Origin: Lactobacillus acidophilus
GTDB taxonomy: Bacteria; Bacillota; Bacilli; Lactobacillales; Lactobacillaceae
Length of the DNA: 64,000 nt
Assembly (NCBI RefSeq): GCF_034298135.1
Contig: NZ_CP139575.1
Coordinates: 248,001-312,000, forward strand
Reading direction: 5' to 3'
Position 1 is the first letter of the stretch. Every line of letters begins with the position of its first letter. The notes beneath the pieces are model-generated. The model had not been told where the DNA came from. It did not search any database and worked only from the letters and a program-made list of their open reading frames with translations. The translations under genes and the position numbers were made by a program. This document shows positions 39,057 through 47,473 of the stretch, piece by piece.

Positions 39057-40058
39057 TTATTTCTGCAAAAATGCTCGTAATCTAATTTTTTCATCAGGTG
39101 TCGTAAATGCAGCGTCAACTGCGTTGAGATAAAGCGTTGTTTCTTCTTCAGGTGTTAAATCAGTTCGTTTTTCAAGCACTTTGTATTCATGGAGTAAATT
39201 AGTATCAGAAACCGTCATATCATCGGAATTAAGTGTAACTTTCATCCCTTTATGAAGCAATTTCTTAATCGGATAGGAATCGATTTGATCAAATGCCTTA
39301 GTATTCATATTGGAAGTGGCACAACATTCTAGTACGATTTGTTGATCGATTAATTCCTGAGTCAATTGGGTATCTTCTGTGCAGCGAATACCATGACCAA
39401 TTCTTTTAGCGCCCATTGCTAGTGCTTGACGGATCGAATCAGGACCATCTGCTTCACCAGCATGGATTGTATAAGGTACACCAAGTTGTTGAGCCTGATT
39501 AAAGAATGATTTGTACTTAATATTAGGAATAGGACCTTCAGCACCAGCTAGATCAAGCCCAACTACGCCTTTATTTAAGAATTTTTTGGCAAGCTCAACT
39601 GTTTCTATATTTTCTTTTTGATTATTAGAAAATCGCATTAAGCATAAAATTAAGCCTGCGTGCAATTCAGGTGAGTCATTTTTTTCTTTTTGATCATACA
39701 AAAATTTATTTAAACCACTGATGGCTGCCTTAATTGCATCTTCTTGCGTTAAACCTTCTTTAGTATGAAGCTGCGGAGCAAAACGAATTTCTGCGTAAAC
39801 CAAACCTTGTGCTTTTAATTCAGTTAGAAGATCATAAACGATCGTTTCAAGGTCATGTCTTGTCTGCATTAATTTATTAGGTAAAGCAAATTTTTCTAAA
39901 AATTGATCTAAACTTTTGCAACTAGAATCAACTGACAATTCTTGGCGCAGTTCTTGATCCGTTGGAATAGGCAAATCATGTTCTTGCATTAGTTTCTTTA
40001 CAGTAGAAACAGGAACTGAACCATCTAGGTGAAGGTGTAAATCGATAAATTTTCTCAT
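39057..40058 (-). CDS. add: Adenosine deaminase
   Basis: 333 residues; converts adenosine to inosine for purine salvage. Zinc and catalytic motifs are complete: DLHLHLDGSVP (HxH) at the N terminus, YTIHAGEADGP (His, Glu) near 197, RIGHGIR near 220, and TLNSDDMTVS (Asp pair) near 277. AAAGGGAAGACA precedes the ATG. It is a single gene. Together with the pur operons it gives the cell both synthesis and salvage of IMP. Confidence 0.95.
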   Translation of the reverse strand: MRKFIDLHLHLDGSVPVSTVKKLMQEHDLPIPTDQELRQELSVDSSCKSLDQFLEKFALPNKLMQTRHDLETIVYDLLTELKAQGLVYAEIRFAPQLHTKEGLTQEDAIKAAISGLNKFLYDQKEKNDSPELHAGLILCLMRFSNNQKENIETVELAKKFLNKGVVGLDLAGAEGPIPNIKYKSFFNQAQQLGVPYTIHAGEADGPDSIRQALAMGAKRIGHGIRCTEDTQLTQELIDQQIVLECCATSNMNTKAFDQIDSYPIKKLLHKGMKVTLNSDDMTVSDTNLLHEYKVLEKRTDLTPEEETTLYLNAVDAAFTTPDEKIRLRAFLQK

Positions 40059-40300
40059 TGTCTTCCCTTTCTAAATCTGGATGAACTAGGTTAAATTGTT
40101 AGTATTTTATCACGTTTTCCTAAGAATGAAACAAAAGTTTCTAATACAAACACATTTTTGATATTATATATAATGAAAAAAATGGAAAATCAGCTTCACT
40201 CAGAAAGATAAACATGGAAAATGAATAAAATTTAATATTTTGTTTGCTTGTGTAAAATTACTCATCTGCTAAACTGGTGTTTGGTTTAGGAGGTGAAGCA

Positions 40301-41458
40301 ATGATTAAAACGCAAGTAGTTAAGCTAAAAGTAAATAAAACAATGCAGAAGCATCTTGATGCTTTGTGCGACTATCGTAGATATTGTTGGAATAAAGGAT
40401 TGGAGACCTGGCAGTTGATGTATGAGGCCCATACATTAACTACTAAAGATAACCCTAGTCCTAATGAACGCAGAGTTCGTGATGAATTAGTAGCTGGTAA
40501 AGCCGACTGGCAATATGATTTATCAGCTAGATGTTTACAGCTAGCTATTAAAGATTTAGCTAATGCGTGGAAGAATTTTTTAGATAAAGCTCAGCCTGAC
40601 TGGGGGAAGCCAAGATTTAAATCTAAGAAAGCTCCTAGGCAAGGCTTTAAAACAGATCGGGCTGAAATTGTTAATGGCAAGCTTAGACTTGATAAGCCTT
40701 GGAGTATCGCAAAAGATAATTGGTTCGATCTAGCAAGCTATGAGGCTTTGAAGATGCGCAAAGTTAAAATAGCAAGTATCTTTAAAGAAAAAGGATTATA
40801 CTATGCGGCTTTAACCTATGAAGAAAACATTCCGGCTAAGGCTAAAACTCATAAGAAAACTGCAATTGATGTTAATGTTGGACATTTCAACTACACAGAT
40901 GGTCTAATCAATGTTTTACCTGTTAGGCTGCAAAAGCTCTACAAGCGAATTAAACATTATCAAAGAATGTTAGCTCGTAAAAGAGAAATTAATGGTAAGC
41001 TGGCTACCAAGACGAATAATTACTTAGCAGTGAGAGCCAAATTGCAAAGAGATTACCGTAAAGTAGTCAATATCCAAAATGACCTTTTACAAAAATTCAC
41101 TACTAGGTTAGTGAATGATTACGATCAAATCGTAATTGAAGATTTGGCAGTCAAAGAAATGATGATGACGCATGTGGCTTCAAAGGGCATGCAGAGATCG
41201 CTTTTTGGTAAATTCAGACAGATCTTAACTTATAAGTGTGATTGGTACAATAAAGAATTAATTCTTGCTTCTAAAATGTATCCATCAACACAAAGATGTG
41301 CAAAGTGTGGATATGTCAAAAAAGGTGATGAAAAGATTACTCTACAAGGTAATCAAAAACATGGTACTAAACATAATGAGTATATCTGTTATCGGTGTGG
41401 CTACACTAATGATCGAGATGAAAATGCAGTGCTAAATCTTTTAGCTTTAGCAAAATAA
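40301..41458 (+). CDS. tnpB: TnpB RNA-guided nuclease of IS200/IS605-type element
   Basis: 385 residues, closely similar to copy 1 with scattered substitutions. Catalytic Asp (AIDVNVGHF), Glu (IVIEDLAV) and Asp (NDRDENAV) and the zinc ribbon (CAKCGY ... CYRCGY) are intact. ATG 40301 follows AGGAGGTGA, the same start context as copy 1. The frame begins upstream at 40277, but the Shine-Dalgarno lies inside that extension. Confidence 0.92.
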   Translation: MIKTQVVKLKVNKTMQKHLDALCDYRRYCWNKGLETWQLMYEAHTLTTKDNPSPNERRVRDELVAGKADWQYDLSARCLQLAIKDLANAWKNFLDKAQPDWGKPRFKSKKAPRQGFKTDRAEIVNGKLRLDKPWSIAKDNWFDLASYEALKMRKVKIASIFKEKGLYYAALTYEENIPAKAKTHKKTAIDVNVGHFNYTDGLINVLPVRLQKLYKRIKHYQRMLARKREINGKLATKTNNYLAVRAKLQRDYRKVVNIQNDLLQKFTTRLVNDYDQIVIEDLAVKEMMMTHVASKGMQRSLFGKFRQILTYKCDWYNKELILASKMYPSTQRCAKCGYVKKGDEKITLQGNQKHGTKHNEYICYRCGYTNDRDENAVLNLLALAK

Positions 41459-41643
41459 AGAAAATTAATGGGGTTGGCTAGACCCTTAAGCTGTACGAGC
41501 TAGTCAATGCGATTACTCCTAAATTGGAATATCGGAATACTGGTGAAGACGACAGTAAAGAAAACAAAGAAAGGAAAAATATATCTTTCTGGTATGTAGA
41601 AATCTCATATCTTTCTACATACTTCCATGTTTTATATGGCAGA
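41459..41643 (+). ncRNA. Candidate omega RNA (right-end RNA) of TnpB element copy 2
   Basis: Non-coding right end with a TTGGCTAG / CTAGTCAA helix just after tnpB and an 11-bp hairpin near the end. The outermost pair of that hairpin is G-C here and A-T in copy 1, a compensatory change. If transcribed as in known TnpB systems, the guide would continue into yqeG. Confidence 0.5.
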
Positions 41644-41649
41644 TTTTAT

Positions 41650-42174
41650 ATGTTATTTAGACCAAAATATACAATAGATACTATTTACAATTTGGACCCT
41701 CGCAAATTAAATGAAATGGGAATAAAAGCAGTTTTTTCAGATTTAGATAATACTCTACTTGCTTGGAATAAATTTGAAACTGCAAAAGAAATGGATAAGC
41801 TAAATAAAAAACTTGCTAAGGCAAATATTAAGTTAGTTGTCATCTCTAACAATAATGCCGAACGTGTCGGTAAAGTACTTAACCCATACCACATTGATTT
41901 TGTAGCGAAGGCACGTAAGCCTTTGCCGTTTGCCATTACGCGTAAGCGAGAAGAGATGGGATTGAATAAAAATCAAGTAATGATGGTGGGAGATCAACTA
42001 ATTACAGATATGCAAGCAGGTAATTTAGCTGGCGTTGAGACTGTTTTGGTTAAACCATTAGTTGAGACTGATAAGTGGAATACCCGAATTAATCGTTTCT
42101 TTGAGAAGATTATCTTTTTCTTTCTTGGTTTATCACATCGAGTAACATTTAAGGAGAATTTACAAAATGGATGA
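41650..42174 (+). CDS. yqeG: YqeG family HAD phosphatase
   Basis: 174 residues. HAD motifs are FSDLDNTLLAW (catalytic Asp pair), VVISNN, and MVGDQLITDMQAG. YqeG is a conserved Firmicutes HAD-IIIA phosphatase, substrate not settled. ATG 41650 (MLFRPKYTIDTIYNL) gives the family's usual start; the longer frame from 41524 reads through transposon sequence. There is no clear Shine-Dalgarno: the TnpB element ends only 6 bases before the ATG. It overlaps yqeH by 8 bases. Confidence 0.9.
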   Translation: MLFRPKYTIDTIYNLDPRKLNEMGIKAVFSDLDNTLLAWNKFETAKEMDKLNKKLAKANIKLVVISNNNAERVGKVLNPYHIDFVAKARKPLPFAITRKREEMGLNKNQVMMVGDQLITDMQAGNLAGVETVLVKPLVETDKWNTRINRFFEKIIFFFLGLSHRVTFKENLQNG

Positions 42175-43276
42175 GGATATTATTTGCGTTGGATGTGGGG
42201 CTATTCTTCAATCCGATGATCCTAAAAAAGCAGGTTATTTACCTAAGAGTGCACTAGATAAGGCAAAGCGTGAAGAAAACACAGATGTTTATTGTCAACG
42301 CTGCTTTAGATTGCGGCACTATAATGAAATCATGCCTGTTGATTTGAATAACGATGACTTCTTGGCTTTACTTAATTCATTGTCTGAAAAGAAAGCATTA
42401 GTAGTTAATGTTGTTGATTTATTTGACTTTTCTAATTCGCTTTTGTCATCATTGAAGCGCTTTGTAGGAAACAATGATTTCATCTTAGTAGGAAATAAGT
42501 TTGATCTTTTCCCTAAGAATTCTAAACAAAGCAAAATTAAGGACTGGATGAGACAAGAAGCTAACCGAATGGGATTATATCCCAAGGATATCTTTTTGGT
42601 ATCAGCTAAAAAGAAAGTAAATTTAGAGAGTTTAATTTCTTATATCAATGATCATTCTCAAGATAAAGATGTTTATTTTGTAGGAACTACCAATGTTGGT
42701 AAATCGACATTAATCAATGCAATCATTGATATGATGGGTGATATTCAGGATTTAATTACTACTTCGCGCTTCCCTGGCACCACTTTAGATCAAATTGAAA
42801 TTCCATTAGAAAATGGTCACTTTTTGATTGATACACCAGGGATTATGACGGATAACCAACTTGCTACACATTTAAATGCTAAAGATTTGGAATTAGTATC
42901 ACCTAAAAAGCCACTTAAGCCAGCTACTTATCAACTTTTGCCAGGTAACACATTATTTTTGGCGGGACTTGGCAGAATTGATTTTTTGAAAGGTGAATCA
43001 ACTAGTTTTACAGTATATGTGGCACGTGATATGTATGTTCATAGAACTAAGACTGCCAATGCCGATGCTTTTTATGAAAAGCATAAAGGAGAATTATTGA
43101 CTCCCCCTTCTGCAGATGATCAGATGGCTCCGCTTAAAGGTAAAGAGTTTAGAACTGATTATAAGAGTGATCTTTTGTTTGGCGGAATCGGTTTTGTGAC
43201 TGTGCCTAAGGGATGCGTTGTTAAAACTTATACTCCTGATGGTATTGGTTTAGGAATTCGTCGTGCATTAATTTAG
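42167..43276 (+). CDS. yqeH: Circularly permuted ribosome-assembly GTPase YqeH
   Basis: 369 residues. A zinc-binding N terminus (CVGCGA ... CQRCFRLRHY) is followed by a permuted GTPase: NKFD (G4) near 118 comes before the P-loop GTTNVGKSTLIN near 175, then DTPGI. YqeH acts in 30S subunit maturation. AAGGAGA lies upstream; it overlaps yqeG. In Bacillus aroE and the RNA-binding yhbY lie between yqeH and nadD; both are absent here. Confidence 0.95.
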   Translation: MDEDIICVGCGAILQSDDPKKAGYLPKSALDKAKREENTDVYCQRCFRLRHYNEIMPVDLNNDDFLALLNSLSEKKALVVNVVDLFDFSNSLLSSLKRFVGNNDFILVGNKFDLFPKNSKQSKIKDWMRQEANRMGLYPKDIFLVSAKKKVNLESLISYINDHSQDKDVYFVGTTNVGKSTLINAIIDMMGDIQDLITTSRFPGTTLDQIEIPLENGHFLIDTPGIMTDNQLATHLNAKDLELVSPKKPLKPATYQLLPGNTLFLAGLGRIDFLKGESTSFTVYVARDMYVHRTKTANADAFYEKHKGELLTPPSADDQMAPLKGKEFRTDYKSDLLFGGIGFVTVPKGCVVKTYTPDGIGLGIRRALI

Positions 43277-43286
43277 AGGTTTTCAT

Positions 43287-43943
43287 ATGGTTAATCCAAA
43301 ATGTATTGAGAAAGAAGCACCTGTTGCCAAAGTTGAATCTAAGTTAGAACGAGAAAATGGTAAGGGTAGACAAATTGGCATTATGGGTGGAACTTTTAAT
43401 CCAGTTCATATTGCTCACTTAGTTGCTGCAGAGCAAGCAATGACTAAATTGCGTTTAGATGAAGTATGGTTTATTCCTGATAATATTCCACCACATAAGA
43501 ATGCTCCACTTACTTCAGCTAAGGATCGAGCAACAATGCTTGATTTAGCTACTCGAGATAATCCTAAATTTAGAGTTAAGTTACTTGAATTATTCCGTGG
43601 CGGTATTTCATATACAGTTGATACAATGCGCTATTTAAAAGAAAAAGCACCACAAAATAATTATTACCTAATTATGGGTAGTGATCAGGTAAATAGTTTC
43701 CATACATGGAAGGAAGCACCAACTTTAGCAAAAATGGTGACTTTGGTGGGTATTCGTCGTCCAGGTTATCCGCAAGATCCACAATATCCAATGATTTGGG
43801 TTGATGCACCAGATATTCGTTTAAGTTCAACTGCTATTCGTCGTTCAGTTGCAACCGGCACTTCAATTCGTTACTTAGTACCAGAAGCTGTTAGAAAGTA
43901 TATTGAAGAAAAGGGGCTTTACCTTGACGAAACTAATTTTTAA
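43287..43943 (+). CDS. nadD: Nicotinate-nucleotide adenylyltransferase
   Basis: 218 residues; forms NaAD from NaMN and ATP. The nucleotidyl-transferase motif is MGGTFNPVHIAHL, starting near residue 35, and RLSSTAIRR near 195 is the second signature. About 30 extra residues precede the usual start; an internal ATG (at MGGTFNP, 43384) is an alternative but lacks a clear Shine-Dalgarno. The 3' end overlaps yqeK. Confidence 0.95.
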   Translation: MVNPKCIEKEAPVAKVESKLERENGKGRQIGIMGGTFNPVHIAHLVAAEQAMTKLRLDEVWFIPDNIPPHKNAPLTSAKDRATMLDLATRDNPKFRVKLLELFRGGISYTVDTMRYLKEKAPQNNYYLIMGSDQVNSFHTWKEAPTLAKMVTLVGIRRPGYPQDPQYPMIWVDAPDIRLSSTAIRRSVATGTSIRYLVPEAVRKYIEEKGLYLDETNF

Positions 43944-44523
43944 AAAAACATATTCGCCATTATCTAGTGATGAAATTATTGCTAAAGAAAAGGCAAATAT
44001 GGATGATAAGAGATTTCAACACTGCGTACGTGTTAGCGAAACTTCACGTAAATTGGCCAAATTAAATGGCTATGATGAAGATAAAGCGGCACTTGCTGGA
44101 TTTGTACATGATTATGCAAAACAAGTTCCAATTGAAGAATATCGTAAAGTAATTAAAGAGCAAGATTTTGATAAAGACTTGCTTAATTGGAATCGTGCAA
44201 TCTGGCATGGTATTGTTGGAACTTATTTTATTGAACATGATTTAAAGATTAGGGACCCCGAAATTTTAACTGCAGTGCGTCGTCATACAACTGGAGATAC
44301 TGAAATGACCACATTAGATAAAATTGTTTTTATGGCAGATTTTATTGAACCAGGTCGTAATTTTCCAGGAGTAGACAAGGCACGTGAAATTACCTATGCT
44401 AATCTTGATGAGGGTGTTGGCTATCAATTAGCACACACTTTAGCATTTTTAGTTGAAAAAAGAAATAAAGTATATCCACGTACGCTTGATGCCTACAATG
44501 TTTGGAGTACTACTAATTATTAG
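43924..44523 (+). CDS. yqeK: HD-domain hydrolase YqeK (Ap4A hydrolase family)
   Basis: 199 residues with an HD metal site: HCVRVSETSRKLA, then AGFVHDYAK and HGIVGTYF. YqeK family proteins cleave diadenosine tetraphosphate symmetrically. The start is taken as TTG 43924, within the nadD 3' end and preceded by AAAAGGGG; an upstream TTG at 43903 is less likely. A conserved neighbour of nadD and rsfS. Confidence 0.9.
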   Translation: MTKLIFKKTYSPLSSDEIIAKEKANMDDKRFQHCVRVSETSRKLAKLNGYDEDKAALAGFVHDYAKQVPIEEYRKVIKEQDFDKDLLNWNRAIWHGIVGTYFIEHDLKIRDPEILTAVRRHTTGDTEMTTLDKIVFMADFIEPGRNFPGVDKAREITYANLDEGVGYQLAHTLAFLVEKRNKVYPRTLDAYNVWSTTNY

Positions 44524-44537
44524 AAGGAGAAAAAAAT

Positions 44538-44885
44538 TTGACTAGTCAAGAAATTTTAGATTTTACAACCAAAGCAATTAGTGATCGTCATGGTGAAGAT
44601 ACTGAAGCTTATGACATGCGTGGTGTTAGCATTTTAGCTGATTACTACGTAATTACTAGCGCAGGTTCTAACCGTCAATTACATGCTATTGTTAATTCAA
44701 TCGTTGATGCGGCTCATGAAAATAATTACACTGATTATCGTATTGAAGGTACAAGAGATTCTAATTGGCTTTTGCTTGATTTAGGTGATGTTGTGGTAAA
44801 CGTATTTACTAAAGAAGCTCGTGAGTTTTATAATCTTGAAAAATTATGGGCTAATGGTAAACAAATTGAATTAAAGGAAGACTAA
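44538..44885 (+). CDS. rsfS: Ribosome silencing factor RsfS
   Basis: 115 residues; binds L14 and blocks subunit joining when nutrients are short. Family blocks DMRGVSILADYYVITS and GTRDSNWLLLDLGDVVVNVF are intact. The start is TTG 44538 with AAGGAGA upstream. Same operon as yqeK. Confidence 0.95.
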   Translation: MTSQEILDFTTKAISDRHGEDTEAYDMRGVSILADYYVITSAGSNRQLHAIVNSIVDAAHENNYTDYRIEGTRDSNWLLLDLGDVVVNVFTKEAREFYNLEKLWANGKQIELKED

Positions 44886-44891
44886 TAAAAT

Positions 44892-46043
44892 ATGAGTGCG
44901 GTTGGGATTATTGCGGAATTTAATCCTTTACATAGTGGGCATGAATTTTTATTAAATCAGGCACGACTTATCGCTAAAAAGGATCCAATTGTTGTATTAA
45001 TGTCCGGTAACTACGTTCAACGTGGTGAAATGGCGATTATGAGTAAGTGGGATAGAGCAAAAGCAGCTCTTCAATCAGGAGCCGATTTAGTCTTCGAAAC
45101 TCCGTTTTCTACTGCTGTAGAACCGGCAGATTTATTTTCATTAGGTAATATTGATCAGTTAGCCAAATTAGGTGTAACAGATTTAGTGTTTGGTGTTGAA
45201 GATGCTAATTTGAATTTTGCATATCTTGGCAGTAGAATTGCTGAAATCCCACAGAATCATATGGATTTTAAGGATTATAGTCAAACTTATTCTACTCAAT
45301 ATAATCAAATGGTTGCACATGAAGTGGGACATGAGATTAATCAGCCGAATGCAATTTTAGGGTTAGCGTATGCTGTCGCAAATCATAATTTAGGTTCGCC
45401 TTTAAAACTTCACCCGGTAAATCGAATTGGTGCAGGACATGATGATATTTTACAACGTAGTGGGGTAGTTCAAAGTGCAAGTGCAATTAGAAATTTGCTC
45501 TTGCATGGTGAAGACACCAGCAATTTAAAGTATTGGATGCCTAAAAATGAAGCGAATATTTTAGCTAAACAAAAAGTTTATCCTAATTGGAATTTACTTT
45601 ATCCATTTTTAAAGTACCGTATTGAATCTTCATCTATTGAAGATCTGCGGCGAATTTACCAAATGAGTGAAGGCTTAGAATATAAGATGAAGCAAGAAAT
45701 TCATCTTGCCCGTGATTTTACTGAATTTTTGCGTAGAATTAAATCTAAGCGGTATACTTATGCTCGTCTACGTAGGTTGAGTTTGTATACTTTATTGAAT
45801 GTAACCTATGATGATATGCTTGATAGCTTTAATCATGAATCTTTGATGTTATTGGGTTTTAGTAAAAAAGGGCGTCAATATTTAAAGCAAAACCGTAAAA
45901 ATATTCAAACAGAAATTATTTCTAAAGTTGATAAAAGAAGTGCAAAAAGTGGTTCGCTTGCTTTGCAAGTTAGAACGGATCGCTTATTTGAACAAGTAAT
46001 GGGTGTTGATCAAAACTTTGGTCAACGACCAATCGAGGTGTAA
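44892..46043 (+). CDS. tmcAL: tRNA(Met) cytidine acetate ligase
   Basis: 383 residues; formerly YlbM. It uses acetate and ATP to acetylate the wobble cytidine of elongator tRNA-Met. The nucleotidyl-transferase motif [17 protein letters not shown] is at the N terminus and [13 protein letters not shown] follows. It is directly after rsfS, and yceD starts 2 bases after its stop. Confidence 0.92.
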   Translation: MSAVGIIAEFNPLHSGHEFLLNQARLIAKKDPIVVLMSGNYVQRGEMAIMSKWDRAKAALQSGADLVFETPFSTAVEPADLFSLGNIDQLAKLGVTDLVFGVEDANLNFAYLGSRIAEIPQNHMDFKDYSQTYSTQYNQMVAHEVGHEINQPNAILGLAYAVANHNLGSPLKLHPVNRIGAGHDDILQRSGVVQSASAIRNLLLHGEDTSNLKYWMPKNEANILAKQKVYPNWNLLYPFLKYRIESSSIEDLRRIYQMSEGLEYKMKQEIHLARDFTEFLRRIKSKRYTYARLRRLSLYTLLNVTYDDMLDSFNHESLMLLGFSKKGRQYLKQNRKNIQTEIISKVDKRSAKSGSLALQVRTDRLFEQVMGVDQNFGQRPIEV

Positions 46044-46044
46044 T

Positions 46045-46593
46045 ATGCTAGAAATTAGTTTTTCTAAAATTAAAAATTCTTCTGAACCTTTAACTCACAT
46101 TGAACGTGATGTTGAGATGAGGCCAGAATTCTTTAAGAGAAGTAAAGATCTATTAATTGATGCAAAAAACGTCCATTTATCTGGTGACTTATTTTATGAA
46201 GAACCATTTGTAACAGGGAGCTTTCACGTAACTGCTGACTTGGTAGTTCCATCAAGCAGAAGCTTGAAACCTGCTGATTATCATGAAGATTTTACCTTTA
46301 CTGAGAATTATATTGATCGTAAACCAACTAAAGTAGAATTAGAAGATAATGATACAATTGTTCAAGTTGAAAATGATATGGTTGATTTACAAACTGCGGT
46401 TGAAGATAACATTTTACTTCATATTCCAGTTACCATTTTGACTCCAGAAGAAAAAGAGAAGGATGTTTATCCTGAAGGTAATGGTTGGGAAGTTGTATCT
46501 CAAGCTACATTTGATGAAGGTAAGAAGAATCAAATTAACCCAGCATTTACTAAGTTGAAGAATTTATTTGATGATAAAAAAGAAGATAAGTAG
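46045..46593 (+). CDS. yceD: YceD family (DUF177) protein
   Basis: 182 residues. In bacteria YceD genes are usually followed by rpmF (L32) and are linked to 23S rRNA/ribosome biogenesis. The N terminus MLEISFSKIKNSSEPL and the central VTADLVVPSSRSLKPADY fit the family. ATG 46045 follows GAGGTG; an upstream start would lie in tmcAL. rpmF is not present after it: a terminator follows. Confidence 0.85.
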   Translation: MLEISFSKIKNSSEPLTHIERDVEMRPEFFKRSKDLLIDAKNVHLSGDLFYEEPFVTGSFHVTADLVVPSSRSLKPADYHEDFTFTENYIDRKPTKVELEDNDTIVQVENDMVDLQTAVEDNILLHIPVTILTPEEKEKDVYPEGNGWEVVSQATFDEGKKNQINPAFTKLKNLFDDKKEDK

Positions 46594-46612
46594 TTTTAGC
46601 AAATAATATGAT

Positions 46613-46647
46613 AAACAATCAAAGAAATTTAGCTTTGATTGTTTTTT
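46613..46647 (+). terminator. Intrinsic terminator after yceD
   Basis: AAACAATCAAAG pairs with CTTTGATTGTTT (12 bp), loop of 8, then TTTT. Confidence 0.9.
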
Positions 46648-46756
46648 CATCTTGTTTTAGGGTCATTTTTAAAGTATCCTTTAATTATAAAAACATTTTT
46701 TAATTAATTTATTATGTATTAGAAAACCAAATTGATCTACGAGGAATTGAATTAAC

Positions 46757-47473
46757 ATGGCAAAAATTCTAATTATTGAAGATGAAAAGAATTTGGCTCG
46801 ATTTGTTGAGCTAGAATTACAACACGAAAATTATGAGACTGTAGTAGAAAATAATGGTCGTAAAGGGTTAGATGACGCTCTTGCCCAAGATTTTGATGCA
46901 ATATTACTTGACTTGATGTTGCCAGATTTGAATGGTCTGGAAATTGCTCGTCGAGTTCGTCAAGTAAAGACTACACCAATTATTATGATGACTGCGCGTG
47001 ATTCTGTAATTGATCGTGTATCTGGCTTAGACCATGGTGCAGATGATTACATTGTTAAGCCTTTTGCTATTGAAGAACTTCTTGCACGTTTACGTGCCGT
47101 CTTACGCCGAGTAAAGATTGAAAAAGATGCTTCTAAAGTTACAGTTGCAAAACAAAAGATAGTTAAGTTTAAAGATTTAACTATTGAAACTGCTAACAGA
47201 ATTGTTCACCGCGGAGATGGTAAAGCAATTGACTTGACTAAACGTGAATATAACTTGTTAATGACCTTAATTGAAAACAAGAACAACGTAGTCAGTCGTG
47301 ATCAATTGCTGAACAAAATTTGGGGTCCAGAATCAAATATTGAAACTAATGTTGTTGAAGTTTATGTTCGTTACTTACGTAATAAGATCGATGCTCCAGG
47401 TCAACCATCTTACATTAAGACGGTTCGTGGTACCGGTTATATGGTAAGAGATGAAGATGATGATCAAGAATAA
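46757..47473 (+). CDS. OmpR-family response regulator (LisR/ArlR-like)
   Basis: 238 residues: receiver domain (1-120) with phospho-Asp in AILLDLMLPDLNG near residue 54 and Lys in YIVKPFAIEELLARL, plus a winged-helix OmpR domain (LTKREYNLLMTLIENK onward). ACGAGGAATT lies upstream. It overlaps its histidine kinase gene by 23 bases. By gene order it matches the LisRK-like system studied in L. acidophilus for acid response and proteolysis; that identification is from memory. The prtP-type gene lies 12 kb downstream. Confidence 0.93.
   Translation: MAKILIIEDEKNLARFVELELQHENYETVVENNGRKGLDDALAQDFDAILLDLMLPDLNGLEIARRVRQVKTTPIIMMTARDSVIDRVSGLDHGADDYIVKPFAIEELLARLRAVLRRVKIEKDASKVTVAKQKIVKFKDLTIETANRIVHRGDGKAIDLTKREYNLLMTLIENKNNVVSRDQLLNKIWGPESNIETNVVEVYVRYLRNKIDAPGQPSYIKTVRGTGYMVRDEDDDQE

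Larger units (their letters stand above)
40203..41643 (+). mobile_element. TnpB-only IS200/IS605-type element, copy 2
   Basis: About 1.44 kb, same size and plan as copy 1 at 3762-5207. The left edge is AGAAAGATAAACATGG (40203). The right edge is TTCCATGTTTTATATGGCAGA (41623-41643). The subterminal hairpin is GTATGTAGAAA / TTTCTACATAC (41592-41602 and 41612-41622). The left non-coding 90 bases differ clearly from copy 1, while tnpB and the right end are similar, so the copies are not a recent duplication. No tnpA. Its right end touches the start of yqeG. Confidence 0.75.

Noticed and set aside
40059-40202. Sequence between add and TnpB element copy 2
   Set aside because: AT-rich; it holds the add promoter region presumably, but no motif I could defend.
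41524-41649. N-terminal extension of YqeG by 42 residues
   Set aside because: It reads through the right end of the TnpB element; ATG 41650 gives the family's normal start.
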